Assembly: GCA_018828385.1 (NCBI GenBank)
Contig: JAHJVE010000020.1
Coordinates: forward strand, 295,423 to 359,422
DNA: 64,000 bases
Source: Gammaproteobacteria bacterium
GTDB lineage: Bacteria; Pseudomonadota; Gammaproteobacteria; Burkholderiales; Rhodocyclaceae
Direction: 5' to 3'
The position numbers were made by a program, and so were the translations under genes. Below are positions 46,322-56,561 of the stretch, piece by piece. Numbering within the stretch: position 1 is the first letter of the stretch; each line of letters starts with the position of its first letter. The notes beneath the pieces were generated by a model. That model saw only the letters and a program-made list of their open reading frames with translations, ran no database searches and was not told the DNA's origin.

Positions 46322-47403
46322 TTGAAACACTCAATGTCGCCTTGGGGGATCGCTCCTATCCCATACATATCGGGAGTGGTCTACTCAAGCGGCTGGACTT
46401 GCTTCTGCCATATATCAAACAAAAGAAGGCGGTCGTGATCACAAATACCACCGTCGCTCCCCTCTATCTCGATCAGCTACGGTCAACGCTGGAAGGTGGT
46501 GGAATTTCAGTATTGCCGGTGATCTTGCCTGATGGTGAGCAATTCAAAACGTGGGAGACGTTGAATCTGATATTCGATGCGTTGCTTGGCTCGCGCAGCG
46601 AGCGCGGAACAACGCTAGTCGCATTGGGTGGCGGTGTGATAGGCGACATGAGCGGATTTGCTGCCGCCTGCTATCAGCGCGGTATGCCGTTTATTCAGGT
46701 GCCGACCACGCTGTTGTCCCAGGTCGATTCCTCGGTTGGTGGAAAAACTGCGATAAATCATCCGCTAGGCAAGAACATGATTGGCGCTTTTTATCAGCCC
46801 AAAATGGTACTGGCCGATATTTCCACGTTGGATACCTTGCCGAATCGCGAGTTGAAGGCAGGTTTGGCTGAGGTGATCAAATACGGTCTGATTCGCGACT
46901 TGGATTTTTTTGTGTGGTTGGAAGAGCACCTAGAAATGTTGTTGGCGCGCGACGCAGCGGCGCTGACCTATGCCATTCATCGATGCTGTACCAATAAAGC
47001 CGAGATTGTCGCTGCTGATGAAAAGGAGATGGGCGAGAGGGCGCTTCTGAACCTGGGCCATACTTTTGGACATGCGATAGAAACTGGCATGGGGTATGGT
47101 CAATGGCTGCACGGCGAAGCCGTTGCTGCCGGCACGTTAATTGCTGCGGAACTATCGTCCAATTTGGGTTGGCTGGATGCCGCGTCGGTCATGCGAATTG
47201 AGCGGATATTTGTTCGGGCGGGTTTGCCAGTATTTGCACCAAGACTAGGTGCGGCTAAATATCTTGATTTGATGAGCCATGACAAAAAAGTTCAGGATGG
47301 AAAGTTGCGCTTGGTGCTCCTTCGTGCGATCGGGAAGGGGGTCGTTTCGGATCTGTCCGACAATGCCCAGATTTGCGCTGCAATCGACGTTAGATGCACC
47401 TGA
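46309..47403 (+). CDS. aroB: 3-dehydroquinate synthase
   Basis: 364 residues from ATG 46309; a second ATG three codons on is possible. NAD motif [19 protein letters not shown] and metal-binding residues in GLAEVIKYG (Glu), [12 protein letters not shown] (His) and [10 protein letters not shown] (His) are present. Second step of the shikimate pathway. Starts inside aroK, so translation is coupled. Confidence 0.96.
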   Translation: MQNMIETLNVALGDRSYPIHIGSGLLKRLDLLLPYIKQKKAVVITNTTVAPLYLDQLRSTLEGGGISVLPVILPDGEQFKTWETLNLIFDALLGSRSERGTTLVALGGGVIGDMSGFAAACYQRGMPFIQVPTTLLSQVDSSVGGKTAINHPLGKNMIGAFYQPKMVLADISTLDTLPNRELKAGLAEVIKYGLIRDLDFFVWLEEHLEMLLARDAAALTYAIHRCCTNKAEIVAADEKEMGERALLNLGHTFGHAIETGMGYGQWLHGEAVAAGTLIAAELSSNLGWLDAASVMRIERIFVRAGLPVFAPRLGAAKYLDLMSHDKKVQDGKLRLVLLRAIGKGVVSDLSDNAQICAAIDVRCT

Positions 47404-47590
47404 ATAGGGAGCGTTTTGACCCGATTGTTCATGGTTGGTGCGTCGCAGCATCTTGAATTGACAGGGGTTTGCCAGTATATTTGATGGTTGCCTCTAATTT
47501 TCCTACAGGCCGGAGCATAAAATATGCGGATCGGCTTTTTTCAACATTGGCCCGAGAGTGGCGGCCAAGTTATACGAAGGAATGCGTGTG

Positions 47591-50500
47591 ATGGAACCGG
47601 GAGTACCTGAGCGGCAGGGTTTGTACGACCCCGCCAACGAGCACGATGCTTGCGGCGTGGGCTTTGTTGCCCATGTCAAAGGTCAGAAAAACCATAGCAT
47701 CGTCGAGCAGGGTTTGTTGATCCTGAAGAATATCGATCACCGCGGTGCAGTTGGCGCCGATCCCTTGCAGGGTGATGGTGCGGGCATTTTGATCCAGATT
47801 CCCGATCAGTTCTATCGGGAAGAAATGGCTCGCCAGGATGTCGAACTGCCGCCAGCCGGTGAGTACGGCGTCGGCATGGTATTCCTGCCTCAGGAGGCGG
47901 CGGCCCGTCACGCCTGCGTGGAAGAAATTGAGCGCTCCGTCGTGGCCGAAGGCCAGGTTTTATTGGGCTGGCGCGATGTGCCGGTGAACCGCGATATGCC
48001 CATGTCGCCGGTTGTGCGCGCAACCGAGCCGGTCATTCGCCAGGTTTTCGTCGGCCGAGGGTCGGATGTTTTCGTGACCGATGCGCTGGAGCGCAAGCTG
48101 TACATCATTCGCCGCCGTGCTGCCAATGCCATCAAGTCGCTGAACCTCAAGCATGGCCAGGAGTTCTACGTCCCGTCCTTCTCCGCTCGCACGGTGAACT
48201 ACAAGGGGTTGTTGCTGGCCGATCAGGTCGGTGTCTACTACATCGACCTGCAGGACAAGCGCACCGTTTCGGCGCTGGCGCTGGTCCATCAACGATTTTC
48301 GACCAACACATTCCCGACCTGGGATCTGGCGCATCCGTTTCGCTACATCGCCCACAACGGGGAAATTAATACCGTGCGTGGCAACGTTAACTGGTTCAAG
48401 GCCCGTGAGCAGGCGATTTCCTCGCCAATTCTCGGCGACGACCTGAAAAAGGTATGGCCGTTACATTACCCAGGTCAATCCGACTCGGCAGCTTTTGACA
48501 ATGCGCTGGAACTGCTGGTCATGGGGGGCGGCTACTCGCTGGCTCAGGCCGTCATGCTGATGATTCCAGAAGCCTGGGAAAAGCACTCCCAGATGGACGA
48601 AAATCGCCGGGCTTTCTACGAATATCATGCTGCCATGATGGAGCCGTGGGACGGTCCTGCTGCGGTGGCATTCACCGACGGTCGTCAGATTGGCGCGACG
48701 CTTGACCGCAACGGCCTGCGTCCGGCACGCTATCTGGTTACCGATGATGATCTCGTCGTGATGGCTTCCGAGTCGGGTGTGTTGCCGATTCCGGAAAAGA
48801 AGATCGTCAAGAAGTGGCGTCTGCAGCCGGGGAAAATGTTCCTGATCGATATGGAGCAGGGGCGCATCATCGACGACCAGGAGCTCAAAAACTCTCTGGC
48901 CAACGCCAAGCCTTACCGGGAGTGGATCGAAAAAATTCGCATCAAGCTCGACGAAGTGCCGGCTCCGAACGAAAAATGTTCGGCCCCCGCCGCTTCGCTA
49001 CTGGATCGCCAGCAAGCTTTCGGCTACACGCAGGAAGACGTCAAGATCATTCTTGAACCGATGGTCCAGAATGGCGAAGAGGCGACCGGTTCGATGGGTA
49101 CCGACTCCGCCCTGCCGGTGCTGTCGGCCAAGAACAAAACGCTCTACACGTATTTCAAGCAGCTGTTCGCGCAAGTGACCAACCCGCCGATCGACCCGAT
49201 CCGCGAAGAACTGGTCATGTCGCTGGTGTCCTTTATCGGGCCGAAGCCGAACCTGCTCAACACCAACGACATCAACCCGCCGATTCGTCTTGAGGTTTCG
49301 CAACCAGTCCTGTCTTTTGACGACATGGAAAAGCTGCGCAATATCGAGAAGTACACGTCCAACAAATTCCACTCCTTTGAGCTGGATATTTGTTATCCGG
49401 TGGCCTGGGGTAAGGACGGGATCGAGGCGCGTCTCGCATCGCTGGCAGCGGATGCCGAAGATGCCGTGCGTTCTGGTGCCAACATCCTGATCGTTTCCGA
49501 CCGCATGGTAGATGCCGAGCATGTCGCCATTCCGGCGCTGCTTGCTACTTCGGCCATTCACCAGCACCTGGTTAAAAAGGGCCTGCGCACGAGCGCCGGC
49601 CTGGTGGTTGAAACCGGTTCAGCTCGTGAAACCCATCACTTTGCCTTGCTTGGCGGCTACGGTGCCGAGGCTGTCCACCCCTACGTGGCGCTCGAAACCA
49701 TTGCCGGCTTTGCCAAGGGTGATGCCGAGAAGGCCGAGAAGTACGTCAAGAATTACGTCAAGGCCATCGGCAAGGGGCTCATGAAGGTGATGTCGAAGAT
49801 GGGCATTTCGACATACATGTCCTACACCGGCGCCCAGATCTTCGAAGCCATCGGCCTCCAGAAGGCCTTTGTCGAAAAGTACTTCACCGGCACGCCGTCC
49901 AATGTTGAAGGAATCGGTGTTTTCGAGGTTGCCGAGGAAGCCATTCGCTTGCATGACGAAGCATTTTCGGCGGATCCCGTGCTGGCCAATATGCTCGATG
50001 CCGGCGGTGAGTACGCCTACCGTATCCGCGGCGAAGAGCACATGTGGACGCCGGATTCGATTGCCAAGCTGCAGCATTCGACCCGCTCCGGCAAGTACGA
50101 GACTTACAAGGAATACGCCAAGCTGATCAACGATCAGACCAAGCGCCACCTGACCCTGCGTGGCCTGTTCGAATTCAAGCCGACCGGTACGGCCATTCCG
50201 CTCGAAGAAGTCGAATCCGCCAAGGAGATCGTCAAGCGCTTCGCCACCGGTGCCATGTCGCTCGGGTCCATCTCGACCGAGGCGCACACCACGCTGGCTA
50301 TCGCCATGAACCGTATCGGCGGCAAGTCCAACACCGGCGAAGGTGGTGAGGATGCCAGACGTTTCGTGCCACTCAAGGCTGGCCAGACGCTGTCCGAAGT
50401 CGTCGGTGCTTCGCGTATCGAACGCGACTACACCTTCAAGGAAGGTGATTCGCTGCGTTCCGCCATCAAGCAGGTCGCTTCCGGGCGTTTTGGTGTGACT

Positions 50501-52228
50501 GCAGAGTACCTGGTCAATGCCGACCAGATCCAGATCAAGATGGCACAAGGCGCCAAGCCTGGTGAGGGTGGCCAGTTGCCGGGTCACAAGGTTTCCGAGT
50601 ACATCGGCTTCCTGCGTCACTCGGTACCCGGTGTCGGCCTGATTTCGCCGCCGCCGCACCACGATATCTACTCGATCGAAGATTTGGCTCAGCTCATTCA
50701 CGATCTGAAGAACGCCAATTCCAAGGCCTCCATTTCGGTCAAGCTGGTGTCCGAAGTCGGTGTCGGTACGGTTGCTGCCGGTGTTGCCAAGGCCAAGGCC
50801 GATCACGTCGTGATCGCCGGTTTTGACGGCGGTACGGGTGCTTCGCCGCAGTCGTCGATCAAGCATGCCGGCACGCCGTGGGAACTCGGCCTGTCCGAAA
50901 CCCAGCAGACGCTGGTGCTCAACCGTCTGCGTTCGCGTATCCGTGTTCAGGTCGATGGCCAGATGAAGACCGGCCGTGACGTCGTGATCGGTGCGCTGCT
51001 CGGCGCTGACGAATTCGGCTTCGCCACGGCACCGCTCGTGGTCGAAGGCTGCATCATGATGCGCAAGTGCCACCTGAATACCTGCCCGGTCGGTGTGGCC
51101 ACGCAGGATCCGGTGTTGCGCCAGCGCTTCTCCGGTCAGCCCGAGCATGTCGTCAATTTCTTCTTCTTCGTTGCCGAAGAAGTTCGCGAGATCATGGCCC
51201 AGCTTGGCATTCGCAAGTTTGACCAGCTGGTCGGCCGTGCCGATCTGCTCGATATGCGCGCCGGTATCGAACACTGGAAAGCCAAGGGTCTGGATTTCTC
51301 GAAGATCTTCTTCCAGCCGAACGTGCCGGCCGATGTTCCGCGTCTGCATACCGAAGGCCAGGATCATGGCCTCGAAAAGGCGCTCGACCACAAGCTGATC
51401 GCCGAAGCCAAGCCGGCCCTCGAAAAGGGCCAGAAGGTCCAGATCGAAACCAAGATCATCAACGTCAACCGCACCTGCGGCACCATGCTGTCGGGTGAAG
51501 TCGCACGCCGCTACGGTCATGCCGGCTTGCCGGACGACACCATCCACGTCAAGCTGACCGGCACTGCCGGCCAGGCTTTCGGTGCTTTCCTGGCCAAGGG
51601 CGTGACGCTGGAACTGACTGGTGAAGGCAACGACTATGTCGGCAAGGGTTTGTCGGGTGGTCGCATCATCATCAAGCCGAGCCCGGATTTCCGGGGCGAC
51701 ACGCAGCAGAACATCATTTGCGGAAACACCGTGATGTACGGCGCGACCGAAGGCGAGGCTTTCCTTGCCGGTGTCGGCGGCGAGCGTTTCTGTGTCCGCA
51801 ACTCTGGCGGTACGGCAGTTGTCGAAGGTGTCGGCGACCACGGTTGCGAATACATGACCGGTGGCACGGTCGCGGTGCTGGGCATGACCGGGCGAAACTT
51901 TGCGGCCGGCATGTCGGGTGGCATCGCCTACGTGCTGGATGAGGATGGTAGCTTCAAGCATCGCTGTAATCTCGCCCAGGTGGCGCTCGAGAAAGTCTTG
52001 CCGGCATCCCGCATTGCTGCCGGCGAGCCGCAGCACCTCGGGATCGCTGACGAGACCCAGCTCAAGGAGCTGATTACCCGTCACGCTGAATACACCGGCA
52101 GCACGACCGCCAAGGCCATTCTGGCCAACTGGGATGCCTACCGCGAGAAGTTCGTCAAAGTCTATCCGCACGAATACAAGCGCGCCCTCACCGAGATGGC
52201 CGCTGCTGCACAGAAGGAGGCTGCATAA
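47591..52228 (+). CDS. gltB: glutamate synthase (NADPH) large subunit
   Basis: 1545 residues from ATG 47591, chosen for AAGGA nine bases upstream. Earlier starts at 47558 and 47582 are in frame with poorer signals. The first 20 residues are a propeptide: the N-terminal nucleophile is Cys21 ([10 protein letters not shown]). Domains in order are a class-II glutaminase (21-430), a central domain, an FMN-binding synthase domain (about 800-1220) with the 3Fe-4S cysteines C-x5-C-x4-C in [15 protein letters not shown], and a C-terminal beta-helix (GXGXG repeats). Makes glutamate from glutamine and 2-oxoglutarate. Overlaps gltD by one base (TAATG). Confidence 0.96.
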   Translation: MEPGVPERQGLYDPANEHDACGVGFVAHVKGQKNHSIVEQGLLILKNIDHRGAVGADPLQGDGAGILIQIPDQFYREEMARQDVELPPAGEYGVGMVFLPQEAAARHACVEEIERSVVAEGQVLLGWRDVPVNRDMPMSPVVRATEPVIRQVFVGRGSDVFVTDALERKLYIIRRRAANAIKSLNLKHGQEFYVPSFSARTVNYKGLLLADQVGVYYIDLQDKRTVSALALVHQRFSTNTFPTWDLAHPFRYIAHNGEINTVRGNVNWFKAREQAISSPILGDDLKKVWPLHYPGQSDSAAFDNALELLVMGGGYSLAQAVMLMIPEAWEKHSQMDENRRAFYEYHAAMMEPWDGPAAVAFTDGRQIGATLDRNGLRPARYLVTDDDLVVMASESGVLPIPEKKIVKKWRLQPGKMFLIDMEQGRIIDDQELKNSLANAKPYREWIEKIRIKLDEVPAPNEKCSAPAASLLDRQQAFGYTQEDVKIILEPMVQNGEEATGSMGTDSALPVLSAKNKTLYTYFKQLFAQVTNPPIDPIREELVMSLVSFIGPKPNLLNTNDINPPIRLEVSQPVLSFDDMEKLRNIEKYTSNKFHSFELDICYPVAWGKDGIEARLASLAADAEDAVRSGANILIVSDRMVDAEHVAIPALLATSAIHQHLVKKGLRTSAGLVVETGSARETHHFALLGGYGAEAVHPYVALETIAGFAKGDAEKAEKYVKNYVKAIGKGLMKVMSKMGISTYMSYTGAQIFEAIGLQKAFVEKYFTGTPSNVEGIGVFEVAEEAIRLHDEAFSADPVLANMLDAGGEYAYRIRGEEHMWTPDSIAKLQHSTRSGKYETYKEYAKLINDQTKRHLTLRGLFEFKPTGTAIPLEEVESAKEIVKRFATGAMSLGSISTEAHTTLAIAMNRIGGKSNTGEGGEDARRFVPLKAGQTLSEVVGASRIERDYTFKEGDSLRSAIKQVASGRFGVTAEYLVNADQIQIKMAQGAKPGEGGQLPGHKVSEYIGFLRHSVPGVGLISPPPHHDIYSIEDLAQLIHDLKNANSKASISVKLVSEVGVGTVAAGVAKAKADHVVIAGFDGGTGASPQSSIKHAGTPWELGLSETQQTLVLNRLRSRIRVQVDGQMKTGRDVVIGALLGADEFGFATAPLVVEGCIMMRKCHLNTCPVGVATQDPVLRQRFSGQPEHVVNFFFFVAEEVREIMAQLGIRKFDQLVGRADLLDMRAGIEHWKAKGLDFSKIFFQPNVPADVPRLHTEGQDHGLEKALDHKLIAEAKPALEKGQKVQIETKIINVNRTCGTMLSGEVARRYGHAGLPDDTIHVKLTGTAGQAFGAFLAKGVTLELTGEGNDYVGKGLSGGRIIIKPSPDFRGDTQQNIICGNTVMYGATEGEAFLAGVGGERFCVRNSGGTAVVEGVGDHGCEYMTGGTVAVLGMTGRNFAAGMSGGIAYVLDEDGSFKHRCNLAQVALEKVLPASRIAAGEPQHLGIADETQLKELITRHAEYTGSTTAKAILANWDAYREKFVKVYPHEYKRALTEMAAAAQKEAA

Positions 52229-53694
52229 TGGGCAAGCCGACCGGCTTCATGGAATTCGAGCGCCTGTCCGAGTCGTACGACCCGGTCGAACAGCGCCTGA
52301 AGCATTACAAGGAATTCGTCCACGCCTTGTCGGACGACGACGCCAAGATTCAGGGCGCACGTTGCATGGATTGCGGCATCCCGTTCTGCAATAACGGCTG
52401 CCCGGTGAACAACATCATTCCGGACTGGAATGACCTGGTTTACCGCGGCAACTGGAAGCAGGCGCTGGAAGTGCTGCATTCGACCAACAACTTCCCGGAT
52501 TTCACCGGCCGCATCTGCCCGGCTCCCTGCGAAGCCGCCTGTACGCTCGGCATCAATGCCGCGCCGGTCGGCATTAAGTCGATTGAGCATGCGATCATCG
52601 ACAAGGGCTGGGAAATGGGTTGGGTTGTGCCGCAGCCGCCGAAATCGAAGACCGGCAAGAAGGTCGCCATCGTCGGTTCCGGCCCGGCCGGCCTGGCTGC
52701 CGCCCAGCAACTGGCGCGCGTTGGTCATGACGTGACGGTGTTCGAGAAGAGCGACCGCCTCGGCGGCCTGCTCGCTTACGGTATTCCCGACTTCAAGATG
52801 GAAAAGACCCTGGTCGACCGCCGTGTTGCCCAGATGGAAGCCGAAGGTGTCACCTTCAAGACCAAGGTCGTGATTGGTGACAAGAATGTGCCGGCCGGCA
52901 TCAACAACGATGCGACCGAGTTCGTCTCGGCCGACCAGTTGAAGAAGGATTTCGACGCGATCATTCTCGCCGCCGGTTCCGAAGTGCCGCGCGATTTGCC
53001 GGTGCCGGGCCGCGAACTGAAGGGCATCTACGCCGCGCTTGAGTTCCTGATTCCCCAGAACAAGGAAGTTCAGCAGGGCAAGGCCAATCCGGTCAACGTC
53101 AAGGGCAAGCACGTCATCGTCATCGGTGGCGGAGATACCGGTTCTGACTGCGTCGGCACCTCGAATCGCCATGGCGCCGCCTCGGTCACCCAGTTCGAAC
53201 TGATGCCGATGCCGCCGGAGCAGGAAAACAAGGAACTGACTTGGCCGTACTGGCCGTACAAGCTGCGCACCTCTTCCTCGCACGACGAAGGTTGCTCCCG
53301 CGATTTCGCCGTTGCCACCAAGGGCTTCGTCGATGATGGCAAGGGCAACGTCAAGGCGCTCAAGGCCGTTCGCCTGGACTGGACGGATGGCCAGATGAGA
53401 GAAGTGCCCGGCTCCGAATTCGAACTGCCGTGCGACAACGCCTTCCTGGCCATGGGTTTCACCAACCCGGTCGGCGGTCTGCTCGATGCCTTCGGCGTCG
53501 AGAAGGATGGGCGCCAGAATGCCAAGGCGACGACCGATGGCGCTGGTTGCTACAAGACCAGCGTGGACAAGGTTTTCGCCGCCGGCGACGTGCGTCGCGG
53601 CCAGTCGCTGGTGGTCTGGGCGATCCGCGAAGGTCGGCAGGCTGCCCGTGAAGTCGATGCATTCCTGATGGGTTCAACGACGCTGCCACGCTGA
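52228..53694 (+). CDS. gltD: glutamate synthase small subunit
   Basis: 488 residues. N-terminal 4Fe-4S cysteines are in [18 protein letters not shown] and [15 protein letters not shown] loop [15 protein letters not shown] near 151-165 and NADPH loop [11 protein letters not shown] near 298-308. It passes electrons from NADPH to GltB. Starts at the gltB stop. A strong terminator and a doubled dispersed repeat follow. Confidence 0.96.
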   Translation: MGKPTGFMEFERLSESYDPVEQRLKHYKEFVHALSDDDAKIQGARCMDCGIPFCNNGCPVNNIIPDWNDLVYRGNWKQALEVLHSTNNFPDFTGRICPAPCEAACTLGINAAPVGIKSIEHAIIDKGWEMGWVVPQPPKSKTGKKVAIVGSGPAGLAAAQQLARVGHDVTVFEKSDRLGGLLAYGIPDFKMEKTLVDRRVAQMEAEGVTFKTKVVIGDKNVPAGINNDATEFVSADQLKKDFDAIILAAGSEVPRDLPVPGRELKGIYAALEFLIPQNKEVQQGKANPVNVKGKHVIVIGGGDTGSDCVGTSNRHGAASVTQFELMPMPPEQENKELTWPYWPYKLRTSSSHDEGCSRDFAVATKGFVDDGKGNVKALKAVRLDWTDGQMREVPGSEFELPCDNAFLAMGFTNPVGGLLDAFGVEKDGRQNAKATTDGAGCYKTSVDKVFAAGDVRRGQSLVVWAIREGRQAAREVDAFLMGSTTLPR

Positions 53695-53709
53695 GTCGGA
53701 TTGCTCTCC

Positions 53710-53748
53710 AAAAAAGCCCCGCCGCCTGAAAAGCCGGTGGGGCTTTTT
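53710..53748 (+). terminator. gltBD terminator
   Basis: Inverted repeat AAAAAGCCCC...GGGGCTTTTT enclosing a smaller CCG/CGG stem. It works in either direction in principle, and lies 16 bases after the gltD stop. Confidence 0.85.
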
Positions 53749-53803
53749 GATTTTGGCCGTTTTTTACGGTTGACCGTAGCAAGCCCGGTTGACCGTGGGA
53801 TTC
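53749..53803 (+). repeat. dispersed 36-bp repeat, copy 9 (doubled core)
   Basis: A full copy is followed at once by a second core (CCCGGTTGACCGTGGGATTC). The two end types, GTAGCAA and GTGGGATTC, occur here side by side. Confidence 0.85.
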
Positions 53804-53898
53804 GCCTTTTGACTATTTTTCTCGAGGTTGGCGGCTAGGTCGGCGAAACATTGTCACTGTCGTGTGAGAATGGCTGCTGATTTCTTGGGGGAAACAAG

Positions 53899-54630
53899 AT
53901 GACTGAACTGCAACCTGCCTTGCTGGTGACAACGCCGAGCGGCGCCCTCGACGGGCACATGCTGGTAATTCTGGGCATCATGGTCATCGCCGGGGTACTG
54001 GGCGGCACGGCCAATTACTTTCTGGCCGACCGGCGCGGCGATGCGGGCCGTCACGACTGGCTGAAATATCCGGTCTTCGGCGTCGTTGCGGCGCTTACCG
54101 TGCCGCTCTTTCTCAACATGCTGTCGAGCACGCTGCTCGAGGGGGCGCGGACCAAGCCGATCGATCTCTACGTTTTTTCAGGTTTCTGCCTGATCTACGT
54201 CGTCGCCTCGCGGCGCTTTTTCGAGAACATGGTGCAGCGCCTGATGGCGCAGATCGACCAGGTCAGGCGCGACGTTGGCCGCATCGAACAACAAAAGCGC
54301 GACGAGCCGATCATCCCCGTGTCCAAGGCCGAAACCGAGGTGCTCAAGGCCGTCGAGCCCGATCCCAAGGACGTCCTCTCCTACAACGACGTGGAAATCC
54401 TGCGTGCCTTGTCCGAAGGCGGCTTCGTTTATGGAAACCTGGCGGCGATCTGCGACAGCACCGGGCTGGCCCGCGATTATGTCAGCCAGCGCCTGACCGT
54501 CATGAAAGCCATGGGCGTCATCGAGACGCGGATCAACGACAAGAATGTGCTGCACTGGTTTGTCTCGACCCGCGGCAAGGCTGTGCTCGGCGACATCCTG
54601 GGCGGGCAAGAGCAGAAAAAGAGCGCCTGA
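53899..54630 (+). CDS. three-TM protein with C-terminal winged-helix-like domain (YEATS-associated, YLATT-like)
   Basis: 243 residues. Three hydrophobic helices at about 21-43, 57-78 and 91-107, then a coiled coil (about 110-135), then a winged-helix-like domain (about 160-240: [43 protein letters not shown]). This layout fits what NCBI calls YEATS-associated helix-containing proteins. No pYEATS gene is adjacent. A membrane-tethered regulator is possible; the ligand and DNA target are unknown. A GGGGGAAA site precedes the ATG. Confidence 0.65.
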   Translation: MTELQPALLVTTPSGALDGHMLVILGIMVIAGVLGGTANYFLADRRGDAGRHDWLKYPVFGVVAALTVPLFLNMLSSTLLEGARTKPIDLYVFSGFCLIYVVASRRFFENMVQRLMAQIDQVRRDVGRIEQQKRDEPIIPVSKAETEVLKAVEPDPKDVLSYNDVEILRALSEGGFVYGNLAAICDSTGLARDYVSQRLTVMKAMGVIETRINDKNVLHWFVSTRGKAVLGDILGGQEQKKSA

Positions 54631-54651
54631 TCTTCACCGTGGTCGCCGACC

Positions 54652-54692
54652 AAAGCCCCGTCGCCTGCAAGGGTGCCGGGGCTTTTGTTTTT
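54652..54692 (+). terminator. terminator after the three-TM gene
   Basis: 9-bp stem AAAGCCCCG / CGGGGCTTT with a 15-17-base loop, then TTGTTTTT. It ends 118 bases before glmU. Confidence 0.75.
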
Positions 54693-54809
54693 CTACGCGA
54701 CTTGCGCTGGATCAAAGGGCGAGCCTGGCAAACGGCCTCGCCGGCTTCGACAGTCCGGGCTGATCATGTGAAAATGCAAATCACCCAACCGCACAAGATT
54801 CTGCTCAAT

Positions 54810-56168
54810 ATGAATATCGTCATTCTCGCTGCCGGCCAAGGCAAGCGCATGCATTCCAACCTGCCCAAGGTCCTGCATCCGATCGCCGGCAAGGCGCTGG
54901 CGCAACATGTCATCGACACCGCCCGTCTTCTTTCGCCGGAAAAACTGATCGTCGTCTATGGTCATGGCGGCGAAGTGGTACGCGCCACGCTGGCTGCCGA
55001 CGACATCCTGTGGGCCGAGCAGGCGCAGCAACTGGGCACCGGCCACGCCGTCGCCCAGGCCGTCTCGCAACTGGGCGATGCGGCGCAGACGCTGGTGCTC
55101 TACGGCGACGTGCCGCTGACCACGGTCGGCGCGCTCAAGCGCCTGCTGCAGGCCGGCAAGGACGGGCTGTCGATTCTCACCGTCGACCTCGCTAACCCGA
55201 GCGGCTACGGCCGCATGGTGCGTGACGCCGCCGGCAACATCGTGCGCATCGTTGAGGAGAAGGACGCAACACCGGAAGAAAAGACGATCCGCGAGGTCAA
55301 CACCGGCATCATGGCGATCCCGACGGCGCGCCTCGCTGACTGGCTGAGCAAGCTCAAGAACAACAACTCGCAGGGCGAGTACTACCTGACCGACATCGTC
55401 GCGCTGGCCGTCGCTGAAGGCCAGCCCGTGCGTGCCGCGCAGCCGGAGGGAGAGTGGGAGGTGCTCGGCGTCAACAGCAAGGTGCAACTCGCTGAACTGG
55501 AACGGCAGCATCAGCGCAACCTGGCCGATCAATTGCTCGTTGCCGGCGTGCGCCTGGCCGACCCGGCGCGCATCGACATTCGCGGCTCGCTGAGCCATGG
55601 CCGCGACGTCGCCATCGATGTCGGCTGCGTTTTCGAAGGCAAGGTTGAACTGGCCGATGCCGTCGAGGTTGGTCCGTACTGCGTGCTCAAGAACGTCAAG
55701 GTTGGCGCTGGAACGCGCATCGCCGCCTTCTGTCATTTCGAGGATGCGGTGATCGGGCCGGACGGTGTGCTTGGGCCTTATGCCCGCCTGCGTCCCGGCA
55801 CCGAACTCGGGCCGGAGGTGCATATCGGCAACTTCGTCGAGGTCAAGAAGAGCATCATCGGCGCCCAGTCCAAGGCCAATCATCTGGCCTACATCGGCGA
55901 CGCCGAAATCGGTCAGCGCGTGAACGTTGGTGCCGGCACGATTACCTGCAATTACGACGGCGCCAACAAGTTCAAGACCATCATCGAGGACGATGTCTTC
56001 ATCGGCTCCGATACCCAACTCGTCGCCCCGGTGACGGTCGGCCGCGGGGCAACGCTTGGCGCCGGCACGACGCTGACCAAAAATGCCCCGCCCGATGCGT
56101 TGACCGTATCGCGGGCCAAACAACTGACGCTACCCGGCTGGGAACGTCCCAAGAAGGTGAAGAAATAA
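54810..56168 (+). CDS. glmU: bifunctional UDP-N-acetylglucosamine pyrophosphorylase / glucosamine-1-phosphate N-acetyltransferase
   Basis: 452 residues from ATG 54810 ([16 protein letters not shown]); an upstream ATG (54774) adds 12 residues and is possible. Neither has a strong ribosome site. The N-terminal uridyltransferase has LAAGQGKRM and YGDVPLTT; the C-terminal left-handed beta-helix acetyltransferase has hexapeptide repeats and [11 protein letters not shown] with the catalytic His in [10 protein letters not shown]. Makes UDP-GlcNAc for peptidoglycan and lipid A. The next small gene begins at its last base. Confidence 0.96.
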   Translation: MNIVILAAGQGKRMHSNLPKVLHPIAGKALAQHVIDTARLLSPEKLIVVYGHGGEVVRATLAADDILWAEQAQQLGTGHAVAQAVSQLGDAAQTLVLYGDVPLTTVGALKRLLQAGKDGLSILTVDLANPSGYGRMVRDAAGNIVRIVEEKDATPEEKTIREVNTGIMAIPTARLADWLSKLKNNNSQGEYYLTDIVALAVAEGQPVRAAQPEGEWEVLGVNSKVQLAELERQHQRNLADQLLVAGVRLADPARIDIRGSLSHGRDVAIDVGCVFEGKVELADAVEVGPYCVLKNVKVGAGTRIAAFCHFEDAVIGPDGVLGPYARLRPGTELGPEVHIGNFVEVKKSIIGAQSKANHLAYIGDAEIGQRVNVGAGTITCNYDGANKFKTIIEDDVFIGSDTQLVAPVTVGRGATLGAGTTLTKNAPPDALTVSRAKQLTLPGWERPKKVKK

Positions 56169-56482
56169 TGGATTTCTGGTTCACGGCTTTCATGCTGGTC
56201 ATCGCCTTGCTCATCGCAGTAGGCGGAGCCCTTCTCCTGGTCGGCTATTTCGGCACCTTGCCGGCCTCGTTCGCCTTCGGCTGGAAGAATTGGCTGCCGA
56301 CGCTGACCTTGCCCATCGTCGGCCCGCTCTGGTTCGCCGGCACGCATTGGGCGGAATTTTCCAAACCGGGCAAGCAACTGATTTTCGGCGTGCTGCTTTT
56401 CGCTGCGGCATTTGCCTTGCTGTATGGCTTTGGCCCGCACTTTGTAGACCGCATGGCGGCCAGTGGCATGTATCGCAATTAG
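56168..56482 (+). CDS. small three-helix membrane protein, unknown function
   Basis: 104 residues. Hydrophobic helices at about 5-28, 42-58 and 69-88. I do not recognise a family. It overlaps glmU by one base (TAATG), so it is translationally coupled and may belong to envelope biogenesis; that is inference. The C-terminus (HFVDRMAASGMYRN) is polar. Confidence 0.65.
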   Translation: MDFWFTAFMLVIALLIAVGGALLLVGYFGTLPASFAFGWKNWLPTLTLPIVGPLWFAGTHWAEFSKPGKQLIFGVLLFAAAFALLYGFGPHFVDRMAASGMYRN

Positions 56483-56561
56483 CCGAACCGTGACGCTTTG
56501 GGCGCCGGTGGCTACGTGACCCGATTTTTGACTGCATTTTCATAAGCTAAGGGAGAAGAAG

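Noticed and set aside
46478..46496. CTACGGTCAAC inside aroB as a repeat copy
   Set aside because: Only the half-core matches; the ACCG arm and A/T-rich flank are missing.
47404..47590. TTGACA at about 47457 as the gltB promoter
   Set aside because: No acceptable -10 at 16-18 bases; TATATT is only 12 bases away. A promoter is likely in this gap but I cannot place it.
56100..56120. GTTGACCGTA inside glmU as an eleventh repeat copy
   Set aside because: No T-rich flank, and the encoded LTVSRAK is conserved in GlmU proteins; coincidence.
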